NCBI RefSeq assembly: GCF_964355755.1
Contig: NC_092676.1
Location: 10,586,288-10,646,287 of the forward strand
Reading direction: 5' to 3'
DNA: 60,000 nt
DNA from: Antedon mediterranea
Lineage: Eukaryota > Echinodermata > Crinoidea > Comatulida > Antedonidae
Shown here in pieces: positions 26,811 to 38,560 of this stretch. A program made the translations under genes and the position numbers. The first letter of the stretch is position 1. Each line of letters starts with the position of its first letter. The notes under the pieces are model-generated. The model did no database searches. It saw only the letters and a program-made list of their open reading frames with translations, and was not told the origin of the DNA.

Positions 26811-27115
26811 ATAGAGGGCGGCAGATGGAAGCAGAGTTAGGCAGGAAGAGTAGCAGAGAACGGACGTGAGAAAAAGGGCAGAGAGGGATTGGAGAAGGAA
26901 GGCAATGGAGGGTTACCTCGAGCTGCGTTAAAAAGGAGGGAGAGATTGGAGCTGAAAAAGCGGAGAAGCAGGGAGAAGACGTGTTAAATAAGTAGGGACA
27001 TTAGAGAAATTGGAAAACAAAGCGTAGAGAATATTAGAGAAAAGAAAGAGAAAATTAGAGCTGAATAATAAAAGGAGAGTTAAGACACAGCAAGTAAGTT
27101 AGCCGGAGGGTACAG
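26811..27115. repeat. Purine-rich (GA-rich) stretch
   Basis: About 300 bp strongly biased to G and A on the plus strand (AGAGAGG, GGAGAAGG, AAGAAAGAGAAAATTAGAG and similar), non-periodic. It lies immediately upstream of the 51-bp repeat and the GC-richer minisatellite and could be part of the same LINE 5' region. Confidence 0.55.
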
Positions 27116-27295
27116 CCTACCGCCTGTGCTGCTGTTTGAGACATAGTGAGCCAGAGGTTGCGCCTACTGTACTGGTTGTATTACTATTTGAGACATAGTG
27201 AGCCGGAGGTTGCGCCTACTGTACTGGTTGTATCACTATTTGAGATAGCTGAGCCGGAGGTTGCACCTACTGGTTGTGTTACTGCTTGATACATT
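27110..27295. repeat. ~51-bp tandem repeat, about four units
   Basis: Imperfect units containing GAGACATAGTGAGCCGGAGG followed by TTGCGCCTACTGTACTGG. The landmark AGCC(G/A)GAGG occurs at about 27099, 27149, 27200 and 27253. The array shades into the GGTTAC-rich minisatellite downstream. Confidence 0.8.
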
Positions 27296-27404
27296 AAATT
27301 GATACAGTTAGCCCGTGGTACACCCTGTGGTTGTGATACTGCTTTGCTGGTGGGTACACCTATTAGCCAGTGGTTAAGACTACTGGTGGTTACCCTGTTA
27401 GCCG

Positions 27405-28420
27405 GTACGTGGTTACGTGCTGTGGAGGTTACACCATCGTTGGTGGTTACGTTGCTGTGGAGGTTACGTTGCTGTGGAGGTTACGTTGCTGTGGAGGTTA
27501 CGTTGCTGTGGAGGTTACGCCATTGTTGGAGGTTACGTTGCTGTGGAGGTTACACCACTGTTGGAGGTTACACCGTTGCTGGTGGTTACGTTGCTGTGGA
27601 GGTTACGTTGCTGTGGAGGTTACACCATCGTTGGTGGTTACATTGCTGTGGAGGTTACACCATTGTTGGTGGTTACGTGCTGTGGAGGTCACACCATCGT
27701 TGGTGGTTACGTTGCTGTGGAGGTTACACCATTGTTGGTGGTTACGTGCTGTGGAGGTTACACCATTGTTGGTGGTTACGTTGCTGTGGAGGTTAAGCCA
27801 TTGTTGGTGGTTACGTGCTGTGGAGGTTACACCATTGTTGGTGGTTACGTTGCTGTGGAGGTTAAGCCATTGTTGGAGGTTACGTTGCTGTGGAGGTTAC
27901 ACCACTGTTGGAGGTTACACCACTGTTGGAGGTTACACCGTTGCTGGTGGTTACGTTGCTATGGAGGTTACGTTGCTGTGGAGGTTACACCATCGTTGGT
28001 GGTTACGTTGCTGTGGAGGTTACACCATTGTTGGTGGTTACGTGCTGTGGAGGTTACACCATCGTTGGTGGTTACGTTGCTGTGGAGGTTACACCATTGT
28101 TGGTGGTTACGTGCTGTGGAGGTTACACCATCGTTGGTGGTTACGTTGCTGTGGAGGTTACACCATTGTTGGTGGTTACGTGCTGTTGGGAGGTTACACC
28201 ATTGTTGGTGGTTACGTTGCTGTGGAGGTTACGCCATTGTTGGTGGTTACGTTGCTGTGGAGGTTACGCCATTGTTGGTGGTTACGTTGCTGTGGAGGTT
28301 ACACCATTGTTGGTGGTTACGTGCTGTTGGAGGTTACACCATTGTTGGTGGTTACGTGCATGTTGGAGGTTACGCCGTTGTTGGTGGTTACATTACTGGT
28401 GGTTACGCTGTTGTTTCAAG
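27405..28420. repeat. GC-richer minisatellite of GTTGCTGTGGAGGTTAC-type units
   Basis: About 1 kb of tandem units built from short modules of 15-18 bp: GTTGCTGTGGAGGTTAC, ACCATTGTTGGTGGTTAC and GTGCTGTGGAGGTTAC. Because the modules have no stops and mostly keep length multiples of three, all three plus-strand frames stay open for hundreds of codons, including one frame running from 27370 to 28620. That reading gives only repeats such as VEVTPLLVVT and CCGGYTIVGGY, with no recognisable domain. I treat it as non-coding repeat. It may be the tandem 5' region of the adjacent LINE remnant. Confidence 0.85.
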
Positions 28421-28770
28421 TCCGGCGTAATAGCAGAACTAATCTAATTAATTATTATAATCGGTTGTTACCAATAATTTGGAATCATAGAAGAATAAAG
28501 GAGGTCACTCCAGTAATTGTAATTGATTTGTTTGTTTCATTTGAGTGTGCCGCAGTACCGCAGACCCTTCCCCCCAAAAGGGAACGAACCCGAGAGCGGA
28601 TTTTTGTTACAATATTTTGAAGTACTTTTTGAGGTAGGGTTGCCGTGTAATCCGTAGTGTGCAGATCTGTCAATTCGTTCACGGTCACACACGTAAACAC
28701 CCTTTTGTTTACCTTAGCAGCGTATTGTAGAGAGAGTGTCACGCCTCAGTAAATACCGTTACATCGGTCT
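28421..28770. other. CpG-containing segment between minisatellite and LINE remnant
   Basis: Less AT-rich than its surroundings, with several CpGs (CGGTCACACACG, CGTCACGCC-like pieces). No open frame of interest. By position and composition it is compatible with the 5' untranslated region of the decayed LINE that follows. Confidence 0.35.
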
Positions 28771-28774
28771 TGAC

Positions 28775-30165
28775 CGTGTGTAACCATGGCGACCACACAA
28801 CCTAGCGGTAATTATAACGTTAAGCCGATCTTCGTTATAGAGTAGACGATGATATCCGAAGTAAAGATGATGCCTATCTAAAGGAAGAAGACATATATTT
28901 TCCACTAAATGACGTCATAAAATGTGAACATCTAATTGGTGCACAGAAATCTAAAAATCTATGGCGTATTTAGGCCTACATAGATGACCACGCTGAAACA
29001 GTGAAAGCTATCACGTCGGGTTTAAACATAAAATGAAAGCATATTAATGTTTTTGATACAAACCCATATATTAACGGAGAGAACAATACAATAATTTTAG
29101 TAAAAGATGTACGCTATCGGTACGGAATGAAGAAATAACTTATTCCCTGAAAAAGTTAGGATGTACTTGTAATTGTTGGAGACGTTTCCTACGTTAAATT
29201 CAGAATACATGGAAAATAGTCCCGATTTCTGAATGTAGATCGCATACTTTTTGTAGAACCTTTAAAAAAAGTATAGGCCTACCATGGTTTCTCAAATCAA
29301 CAAGTTTAATGCGGGAACTGTTCACAAGGACCAACAAGATTTAATGAAATGATAGAGATACCTTAGGCTCAATTGAGTTGGAAGATGCCTTCGACAGAGT
29401 AAAATCAGTAAATTGTGAGGAAGCGTCTACTATGACAAAAAAAGATAAAAAGAAAACAAAGCAAAGCAAAGCAACGAGAAATAAAAAGAAATGACAAACC
29501 TGAACAAAAATCGACAGAAAAATTGAACAAAGTTAGCAAAGGAATGAGACCGATAACTGACTTTACTACTACTGCTACTACTGGAGATCAAGAGACAACA
29601 CTATCGAAACAGCAGTAATTAGTAGACAGAACTTTGCTACTTGTAAGCGAAAGAAGATTACTGTGAGTCGAAAAATGCAGAAAAAAGGAATAAAAAGTCT
29701 GACTCTTTGAGCTAAAATGTTCAGTGGTAGAAAGATAAGAAAGAAATCAGATTCAGTAATTTGAATCTATCATTACGTAGAAGGACACCGTTATTGTATA
29801 AGAATATAAATATTAGAAAATAAATTTAAACAAAAATTAATAAATAAAAATAAAAACGAAATAAAAAAATATCTCTCTGCATTTATTATCGTTGAATGTG
29901 AGAGGCCTTAGGAATTATGATAAAAGAAGGAAAGCCTTTAAAATGGCTTGAAGAACAAAATTTTGGCATTGTGATTCTGCAAGAAACCCATTGTGACAAT
30001 AATATTATAGGCCTAAGGCAAGACACACTTTGGAAAGGTGAAGTCTATCACAGCTTTGGAAAAAACCAATAGTAAATGAGTGTCTCTCTTGTTTACGTCT
30101 AGTTTAGATGTTAAGGATAAACACAAATTTACAGACGAAGAAATGTTTAAGCTTCAGTTATAATG
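28775..30165 (+). pseudogene. Decayed non-LTR retrotransposon (Tx1/L1-like), ORF1 and endonuclease remnants
   Basis: Translated in shifting frames, 28784-29350 gives pieces typical of LINE ORF1 nucleic-acid-binding proteins (NGENNTIILVKD, then VGDVSYVKFRIHGK, then CGNCSQGPTRFN, which resembles a zinc knuckle). From about 29880 a frame reads LSLNVRGLRNYDKRRKAF and then FGIVILQETHCD, the start of an APE-type endonuclease domain of ORF2. The Q-E-T-H residues of the metal-binding site are visible. Numerous stops and frameshifts break both, and no reverse transcriptase follows, so the element is a dead 5' part. The clade assignment is from pattern memory and is tentative. Confidence 0.7.
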
Positions 30166-30490
30166 AAGTATTCTATTTTTGCGCGAGTAATTAGTTTAAG
30201 ACGTCTAGCTTCGTGAATTTCATTGTTGTACCCTGGTAGTGTTCGTCTTACGTGTAATTACAAAACAGAGTTTTTCGAATGCAGATGGCTCATACGAAAC
30301 AAAGGAATCTACGAGAATATTTACATCATTATTCCCCAGAAAATGAGCGATAATTTCAAATGCTCGTGGTCAAGTTTTGCTATTCACATTTAATTGTACA
30401 CACAACAACGTGATGATCCGAGTATTCTAATTCTTTTAAATATGACATCCAGTCAAACCCAATAGAAACTAATTTCTTCTGAGCTGTTAT
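30166..30490. other. Stretch without recognised feature
   Basis: Possible continuation of the decayed LINE on the left edge. Otherwise no gene, repeat or structural RNA is recognised. Confidence 0.4.
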
Positions 30491-30493
30491 AAG

Positions 30494-30796
30494 TTTTGAA
30501 TGAATTTAACTGAATGCTTTGAAAAGTAAAACTATTGGCGGCGTATGTCATTCCCGCTCACGATTTATTTCTCAACCTCTTAAGCTTTGGTACCCTCTTC
30601 TCCTCTCTCTCCCCGCTGTCATCAATATGGATCCTTTACAGCGAATCCTTACAGACCTGGTCTTGGATCCAGGTAGTAAGGGAAAAAAAGCTAACATGGA
30701 CAGGTCCGGTACGTGGTCACGCTATCAAGCAGTGGGAATGACATACGCCGCCAATAGTTTGACCTTTCAAAGCATTCAATTTAATTCCATTCAAAA
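30494..30796. mobile_element. MITE-like TIR element, ~300 bp
   Basis: The inner inverted repeat is nearly perfect: AAACTATTGGCGGCGTATGT from 30529 and its complement ending near 30763. It extends outward with mismatches through TGAATGCTTTGAAA to about 30494 and 30796, giving arms of about 70 bp. The middle is a CT-rich segment without coding capacity. The ORFs read here (30519-30932 and 30535-30741) run across TIR and flank and are not genes. The superfamily cannot be assigned from the TIR alone. Confidence 0.8.
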
Positions 30797-31620
30797 AATT
30801 TCATTCAAAATAAAACATTCGATTCAAAGCATTTTATTCAAAACATTTTTCAATTCACATCGATGCATTTCATTCACATATCGCGTCATAAAATTCATAT
30901 CATCGAAATATTGCGTAAACGGCGTTCCATAAATTTGTTTAAAATGGAACTGTGTTAGCCAACAGAAGAAAAAAAGAACAAATTAAACGTCCAAGTCAGT
31001 CAGGGATCACGCGCGAATAAGACTGGAGTGTTAGAGGTGGGCTAGCAATAACATAGCAAAGCATCAAACCGATAATCTTCAATAAACACCAGCTAAATAA
31101 ATTACACTATCACTGAAGACAATACAATTAAAATCACACGAAATCGACAAAATTGGATACAAAATTGTTTGGTCCAAGCTGCTCACCTCGAGCGCTACTA
31201 TACATGTTTGTTTTGTTTTTTTAAATAGAATGGCAAGTAATACCAATATTTTGAAAAGAGAGACAATATTTATACTAGATTTTTTTTAATTCAATTTTAG
31301 GCAAATAATAACTAATTATCTAACTCAACTTAATTAGTAAACAGGGTTACGTTTAAGGGGTTAACATAAGTACCAAACGTAAGAACCACCTTTATATACC
31401 ATCGAGTAAACATTCTAGAAGTAACGCGCTATTTACCGAATTTTGCCCTTACATAAATGTATATAGGCCTAGATGGTGTTTTATGGTGGGAGGAGGACCT
31501 GGCGGGGTGCTTTATTCAAATAAATACGGGCCTAATAATTAGTATTCATTATTGACTATAATCATCGGCGCCTAAACATCTTGTAACATATGATTGACAT
31601 CCGCCACAAAGTGGACTGTT
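30797..31620. other. Intergenic stretch including a dispersed-repeat copy
   Basis: 30775-30880 holds loose repeats of a CATTCAAA motif. 31396-31453 is a copy of the dispersed unit also found at 53437-53513 and, palindromically, at 21855-22061 (TTTATATACCATCGAGTAAA, then AATTTTGCCCTTAC). Nothing else was recognised. Confidence 0.6.
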
Positions 31621-31689
31621 TACCCAGTGGGCAAAAATTGGTTGAATTAACGTTAATTCAACGTTATCTGCAAACGTTGAAATAACGTT

Positions 31690-32340
31690 GAAAAAGTGGT
31701 TGAAAATGAAAGTTTGCCTCAACGTAAATGTCAACGTTGAATCAACATAGAAATTATCAACGTTGAAACAACGTTAAAATAAGTAACGTTGAAATAACGT
31801 TGAAAAAATGGTTGAAAATGAAAGTTTGCCTCAACGTAAATGTCAACGTTGAATCAACATAGAAATTATCAACGTTGAAACAACGTTAAAATAAGTAACG
31901 TTGAATTAACGTTGAAAAAATGGTTGAAAATGAAAGTTTGCCTCAACTTAAATGTCAACGTTGAATCAACATAGAAATTATCAACGTTGAAACAACGTTA
32001 AAATAGGTAACGTTGAAATAACGTTGAAAAAATGGTTGAAAATGAAAGTTTGCCTCAACGTAAATGTCAACGTTGAATCAACATAGAAATTATCAACGTT
32101 GAAACAACGTTAAAATAGGTAACGTTAAAATAACGTTGAAAAAATGGTTGAAAATGAAAGTTTCCCTCAACGTAAATGTCAACGTTGAATCAACATAGAA
32201 ATTATCAACGTTGAAACAACGTTAAAATAAGTAACGTTGAAATAACGTTGAAAAAATGGTTGAAAATGAAAGTTTGCCTCAACAAAAATGTCAACGTTGA
32301 TTCAACATAGATTATCAACGTTGATTCAATGTTGAAATTA
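31690..32340. repeat. 112-bp tandem array (left subterminal)
   Basis: Six regular units with the landmark GGTTGAAAATGAAAG at 31698, 31810, 31922, 32034, 32146 and 32258, an exact 112-bp period. Each unit contains several AACGTT cores. Degenerate AACGTT-rich sequence continues to about 32650. Confidence 0.9.
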
Positions 32341-32649
32341 TTAACGTTGAAACAACGTAATAATTAAGTTGAAATGAAAATTTGCATCAACGTAAATTTC
32401 AACATAGATTTAACGTTGAAATTATCAACGTTGATTCAATGTTGAAATATTAAAGTTAATTCAACATTATCCGCAAACGTTGAAATAACGCTGAAAAACT
32501 GTTGAATTAAAGTTTAAATTAAAAAAAATATCAACGTTGATCCATTGTAGAAAAAATAACGTTTAATCAACGTATACAGATCAACGTTGATTCAGTGTAA
32601 ACACATTTTTACCGTTGATTCAACATAGAAATTATCAACATTAATTTAA

Positions 32650-33880
32650 CACAGCAATGGTTTAGTTATTAGAAGAACAGCTTATAGTAACACAACCAAA
32701 ATAAATCAAGCTGAAATCTGGCATATTTTCAATGGTAATTGATTTGTTGAATTACTATATCCAATTTGAATCAACGGTTTTAAAGTAGTTGGTAGTAAAG
32801 TTACTGTTATGTCGCAGAATCCATCAATAGAGACATTTTATAAATACTGTATATCTCACTAATCTTTAATTTCTATAAAAACATAAAATAACATTTAATC
32901 AGGTGTTATCAAATCATCAGGCAAAATCCAAGCAACAATCAAATAATGTACATCCTCACTGACAGTTCTCAGGTACCAATGTTAAGTATAAAAAATATAC
33001 TAATAACCAGTTTGTAATATGTTTGCCAACTAACATGATTGAATAACTATAAATATTGGCTGATTACAGTAAAACACAATAAATACAACACACGTCACAG
33101 GTGCCTTGTGCTAATGTTGCAGAAGTCCAAATGATGGCAATAACACATTACTGTAATTGCATTGTTCCGATTAGTCAATAAACAGTTGCCTCGATTCCTG
33201 TGTTGACATTGTCCTATGGTTTCCAAAAGTGTGGCAATATTATTTTTCCAAACCTGAAACAAATTCAATCAAGTTACTGTAGTTTTAAACAAAAATAATA
33301 CAGTAAAAAATTAATTGAAAGATTTATTGTCCCCAAAAAACATGAACAATGAAGATTAATACAATCATACTTTGAATACCTTGCCATTTTGCAATTTTAA
33401 CAATTTAGATATTCACTTGCCGTAGAAAATAAACAAAAACAATAAAGATTTCACTTAACAAAAATACAAAATAAACAGTATATTTAACCAAAAACCAATT
33501 GTTTGTTTAAATTGTCCTTTTCAGGTACAAATGCATTTTTTAAAATCTAATTTTTTGGTCAAAGTGAACAACTCTACAGTGACGGCATATTCAACAAAAC
33601 ATTTAAAAAAAAAATTGTTCAGTTCAATTATATCTTTAACACATTGTTCAAAAATCATACTGTACATAAACAAAAATTCAATTCAGAACATCATTTCACA
33701 CTTACACGTAAAATATGCAATCAATTAAATTCATGTAAATAATATTGCAACACTGTATTAATATTTACGCCGTGGTTATAGGATTCCGGCACCGTAACTC
33801 AACTGCCCAGCGTTAGGGAATCCGACACGCTATTGCGCATGCCCAGAGTGAGGTAATCGGCGACTCTATTTTTGTCTACA
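32650..33880. other. Interior of the 7.1-kb unit, left part, with one exon-like frame
   Basis: AT-rich. On the minus strand, an acceptor (TTTGTTTCAG) at 33254 is followed by an open frame from 33253 to a TGA at 33097-33095, 52 codons including several His and Cys residues (NNIATLLETIGQCQHRNRGN). I do not recognise it. It could be a terminal exon of a lost transposon gene or chance. A diverged match to the 4273-type TIR end starts near 33316. Confidence 0.3.
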
Positions 33881-33887
33881 ACAGACT

Positions 33888-34072
33888 AAAGCGTGGTTCC
33901 CACTAGCGACGCAACACAAGGACGTAACGCAACGCAAGTGAATTGACCAATCACAAGCGATGGCTTATTCGCTTGTGATTGCTAACTGTCTATAACTTCG
34001 CTTGTTATTGGTTAAAACGCTTGTGTTGCGTTTACGTCCTTGCGTTACGTTCTAGTGGGAACCAAGCTTTAC
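33888..34072. mobile_element. MITE with GGTTCCCACTAG termini
   Basis: About 180 bp with terminal inverted repeats: AAAGCGTGGTTCCCACTAG on the left and its near complement CTAGTGGGAACCAAGCTTT on the right. Subterminal ACGCAACGCAAG repeats are also inverted. No coding capacity. The right half is repeated in inverted orientation at about 34950-35001 as part of the local inverted duplication. Similar termini occur in small hAT-like elements of marine invertebrates, but I cannot verify the family here. Confidence 0.65.
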
Positions 34073-35001
34073 AGCGATGGATCATTTTAATAGCTGCGGC
34101 ACGGCGAACTAGCCGGCCTACATGCCTAATAATACTAGTAGGCCTACCAGCTAGATGTGACCATTGGGCCTATTTATTTCGTAATTAAAAAAGTCGTTGC
34201 TTCATTCATAACTTTATGAATTATAATTACATGACTAGTTTTAATTTTTATGATTTTTCAAGTACAAAATAAAAGATTTCATATAACGCATTTATACTGT
34301 ACATAACATCATGCAGCAATCGTATACAAGTTGATTTGTTGACAGCAAAAAAAAAACCAGAACTGTTCGGGAGAAGTCCGTGTCGCAACGCTACGCTATT
34401 CATTTTCGTACATTTCTTGAAATACGCAAGCTGATTCTTATCAATATCATAATAATTATTTTAACGCGTGGCGTAATTATTAATTCATGTATGGAATGGC
34501 CTAGGCCAAGTTTCATCCATCGCTCTCTCCCCCGCGCGACGACTAACTAGGCCACAGCAAAGATATCTTTGGCTACACAGTACATCCCTAGTTAACACTC
34601 CGACTCTCGGGTAATGTGGTGCGCGGTCTGTGGCACTAGTGCAAGCTATAATTATTCCGCACGACGGCTGCTGTCAACAAATCAACTTGTATACGATTGC
34701 TGCATGATGTTATGTACAGTATAAATGCGTTATATGAAATCTTTTATTTTGTACTTGAAAAATCATAAAAATTAAAACTAGTCATGTAATTATAATTCAT
34801 AAAGCTTATATATGAATGAAGCAACGACTTTTTTAATTACGAAATAAATAGGCCCAATGGTCACATCTAGCTGGTAGGCCTACTAGTATTAGTAGGCATG
34901 TAGGCCGGCTAGTTCGCCGTGGCGCAGCTATTAAAATGATCCATCGCTGTAAAGCTTGGTTCCCACTAGAACGTAAAGCTAGGACGTAAACGCAACGCAA
35001 G
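34018..35001. repeat. Inverted repeat with ~330-bp arms
   Basis: 34018-34346 and 34670-35001 are near-identical in opposite orientation, differing by a few substitutions and small indels. The arms include the right half of the GGTTCCCACTAG MITE. The spacer (34347-34669) contains one copy of a direct repeat. This is a hairpin-capable structure more recent than most repeats nearby. The short frames at 33979 and 34833 are simply the same arm read twice. Confidence 0.85.
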
Positions 35002-35215
35002 CGGAAAAAAAACACCAGAACTGTTCGGGAGAAGTCCGTGTCGCAACGCTACGCTATTCATTTTCGTACATTTCTTGAAATACGCAAGCTGATTCTTATC
35101 AATATCATAATAATTATTTTAACGCGTGGCGTAATTATTAATTCATGTATGGCCTAGGCCAAGTTTCATCCATCGCTCTCTCCCCCGCGCGACGACTAAC
35201 TAGGCCTAGGCCACA
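34354..35215. repeat. Direct duplication (~200 bp) around the inverted repeat
   Basis: The segment starting CCAGAACTGTTCGGGAGAAG near 34360 recurs in the same orientation near 35014, both running about 190 bp to CGACGACTAACTAGGCC. The offset is about 655 bp. The second copy lacks AATGG after ATGTATGG. Combined with the inverted arms, the order is arm, D, spacer, inverted arm, D, typical of a replication template switch or of an assembled heterozygous inversion. Confidence 0.85.
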
Positions 35216-36240
35216 ATTTATTCAATTCAATATTAAAGTTAAGAACTATAAATACCAACCTTTTGTATATAAAAATATTGATCATCCATTAGATTTTTCT
35301 CGTTTGATTCACATAGAAAAGATTATAGGCCTACATGTACTTCATTATTTTGTACTCTAGCTAGGCATAGGCCTAATAAGGGCCTTAGCTAGGCCTACAA
35401 TCTGAAATAAAGAAAGCGAGTAAGTTTAACAAATAGCCGTCCTAGGCTAGCATGTGTTTGTATACTATAATACTAATATTAGCATTAGCAGCTACTGTAG
35501 AAAGCCTAGCAGAAAGCAAGCTAGGCCTAGGGCCTAGGCCAACTAATTAGGCCTAGGCTAGGCCTAGGCCTATATATTATGTTATATTTATGTATACTTT
35601 TGGATAAATAAAGAAAGTATTGAACTAAAGGCCTAATAGTACATACCATTTTATAACCATAATAAGTACAGTACTGTAGTTATCCTTGGCAAGGCAAATG
35701 TTTGCCATTGACAGGCATGATACTAAATGCTTCCACTAGGCCTAGTGAGTGAATTCAGTTCATCAGTTTGGCAGCCTGCCTAGCCTACCTATTATAGCCT
35801 AGCTAGCTATGCATGTGAGTGTGGCCTACTAGACTAGAGGCTACCTATTGATAAGGGTAAAATAGTCAAGCTTATAAATTAGTAGATTACAAATAAAAAA
35901 GATTGTTTTCCTACCTGAAAACATACTTATTTGACAATTTCAATAATGAGCCTTTTTTTTTCTACACACCACTATTACTGTAGGCCTAGCCTACGTCGAA
36001 GTAACTGAAATTACTGACACCAGTTTCAAAATTTTATCAAAACGAAACTAACCAATGACAAGCTCGTAGGCCTATCTATTCTTATGAAATTTGATCTTGC
36101 ATGAAAGGATCATTCAATTTTCAACACAACTTCTAGAACATTTTTGTATTATACAGAGACAATAATATTTGCCAATCTAAAATTCCTAAATAACCAATAA
36201 TCATTTGTTTTACAATAAAGGATGATAAAATAAACCGCCA
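35216..36240. other. Interior of the 7.1-kb unit, right part
   Basis: Contains a dense AGGCCTAGGC cluster at 35520-35575 and single copies elsewhere. No transposase, RNA gene or convincing exon was recognised. Confidence 0.5.
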
Positions 36241-36539
36241 ACTGAAATCTAATGTTAATTTAACGTTAAAACATCAATGGCAACGCACTTAAACACATAT
36301 AATTATTTAATATTAAACGTTAAAAACATGTCATTTTAACCAAAGTATTAAATAGAATTTATCTTTAATTTAACGTTTAATTAACATTGAAAAACAAAAA
36401 TAATAATTGTTTGAAAAAACAACATAATTTCAAGAGTTTTTCAACGTTGAAAACATGTCATTTGAAAATGACAATTGAATTTCAACGTTAAAATAACGTT
36501 GGAATAACATTGAAAAACAAAAATAATAATTGTTTGAAA

Positions 36540-38560
36540 AAAATTACTAGTTAGAAATACAATGTTATTTCAACGTTGGATCAACATTGATAAATTAACG
36601 TAAATTACTAGTTAGAAAGACAATGTTATTTCAACGTTGGAGCACCATTGATAAATTAACGTAAATTTCTTGTTAAAAATACAATGTTATTTCAACGTTG
36701 GACCAACATTGATAAATTAACGTAAATTACTAGTTAGAAATACAATGTTATTTCAACGTTGGATCAACATTGATAAATTAACGTAAATTACTAGTTAAAA
36801 ATACAATGTTATTTCAACGTTGGATCAACATTGATAAATTAACGTAAATTTCTAGTTAAAAATACAATGTGATTTCAACGTTGGATCAACATTGATAAAT
36901 TAACGTAAATTTCTAGTTAAAAATACAATGTTATTGCAACGTTGGATCAACATTGATAAATTAACGTAAATTTCTTGTTAAAAATACAATGTTATTTCAA
37001 CGTTGGATCAACATTGATAAATTAACGTAAATTTTTAGATATAAAGACAATGTTATTTCAACGTTGTATAAACATTGATAAATTAACGTAAATTACTAGT
37101 TAAAAATACAATGTTATTTCAACATTGATAAATTAACGTAAATTACTAGTTAGAAAGACAATGTTATTTCAACGTTGGATCAACATTAATAAATTAACGT
37201 AAATTTCGAGTTAAAAATACAATGTTATTTCAACGTTGGATCAACATTAATAAATTAACGTAAATTTCTAGTTAAAAATACAATGTTATTTCAACGTTGG
37301 ATCAACATTGATAAATTAACGTAAATTACTAGTTAAAAATACAATGTTATTTCAACGTTGGATCAACATTGATAAATTAACGTAAATTACTAGTTAAAAA
37401 TACAATGTTATTTCAACGTTGGATCAACATTGATAAATTAACGTAAATTTCTAGTTAAAAATACAATGTGATTTTAACGTTGGATCAACATTGATAAATT
37501 AACGTAAATTACTAGTTAGAAAGACAATGTTATTTCAACGTTGGATCAACATTGATAAATTAACGTAAATTACTAGTTAAAAATACAATGTTATTTCAAC
37601 GTTGGATCAACATTGATAAATTAACGTAAATTACTAGTTAAAAATACAATGTTATTTCAACGTTGGATCAACATTAATAAATTAACGTAAATTTCTAGTT
37701 AAAAATACAATGTGATTTTAACGTTGGATCAACATGGATAAATTAACGTAAATTACTAGTTAGAAAGACAATGTTATTTCAACGTTGGATCAACATTGAT
37801 AAATTAACTTAAATTACTAGTTAGAAAGACAATGTTATTTCAACGTTGGATCAACATTGATAATAAAATGAAAATTTCTAGTTAGAAATACAATGTTATT
37901 TCAACGTTGGATCAACATTGATAAATTGACGTAAATTTCTAGTTAGAAAGACAATGTTATTTCAACGTTGGATCAACATTGATAATAAAACGTAAATTTC
38001 TAGTTAAAAATACAATGTTATTTCAACGTTGGATCAACATTGATAAATTAACGTAAATTTCTAGTTAAAAATACAAGGTTATTTCAACGTTGGATCAACA
38101 TTGATAAATTAACGTAAATTTCTAGTTAAAAATACAATGTTATTTCAACGTTGGATCAACATTGATAAATTAACGTAAATTTCTAGTTAGAAAGACAATG
38201 TTATTTCAACGTTAAATCAACATTGATAAATTAACGTAAATTACTAGTTAGAAGGACAATGTTATTTTAACGTTGGATCAACATTGATAAATTAACGTAA
38301 ATTTCTAGTTAAAAACACAATGTTATTTCAACGTTGAATCAACATTTATAAATTAACGTAAAACATTTGTTAGAAAAACAATGTTATTTCAACGTTGGAT
38401 CAACATTGATAAATTAACGAAAAACATTTGTTAGAAAGACGATGTTATTTCAACGTTAAATCAACATTTATAAATTAACGTAAATTACTAGTTAAAAAGA
38501 CAATGTTATTTCAACGTTTGATTAACATTGATAAATGAACATAAACATTCTATTGAAAAG
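36540..38560. repeat. 61-bp tandem array (right subterminal)
   Basis: About 33 units of 61 bp. Each reads roughly AATGTTATTTCAACGTTGGA, TCAACATTGATAAATTAACG, then TAAATTACTAGTTAAAAATA. Landmarks at 36571 and 36632 give the period. A few units are truncated, for example near 37120. Flanking 36250-36540 and 38560-38700 contain looser AACGTT-rich sequence. No spacer diversity, so not CRISPR. Confidence 0.95.

Noticed and set aside
27299-28620. Overlapping long plus-strand frames (416, 337, 185 and 165 codons)
   Set aside because: All are readings of one minisatellite in different frames, with no domain or splice support.
30519-30932. 137-codon frame at 30.5 kb
   Set aside because: It runs through both inverted ends of a MITE and low-complexity flank. 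The composition is not protein-like.
33979-35015. Two similar short frames (33979-34188 plus, 34833-35015 minus)
   Set aside because: They are the same inverted-repeat arm read in both orientations. No protein family is involved.
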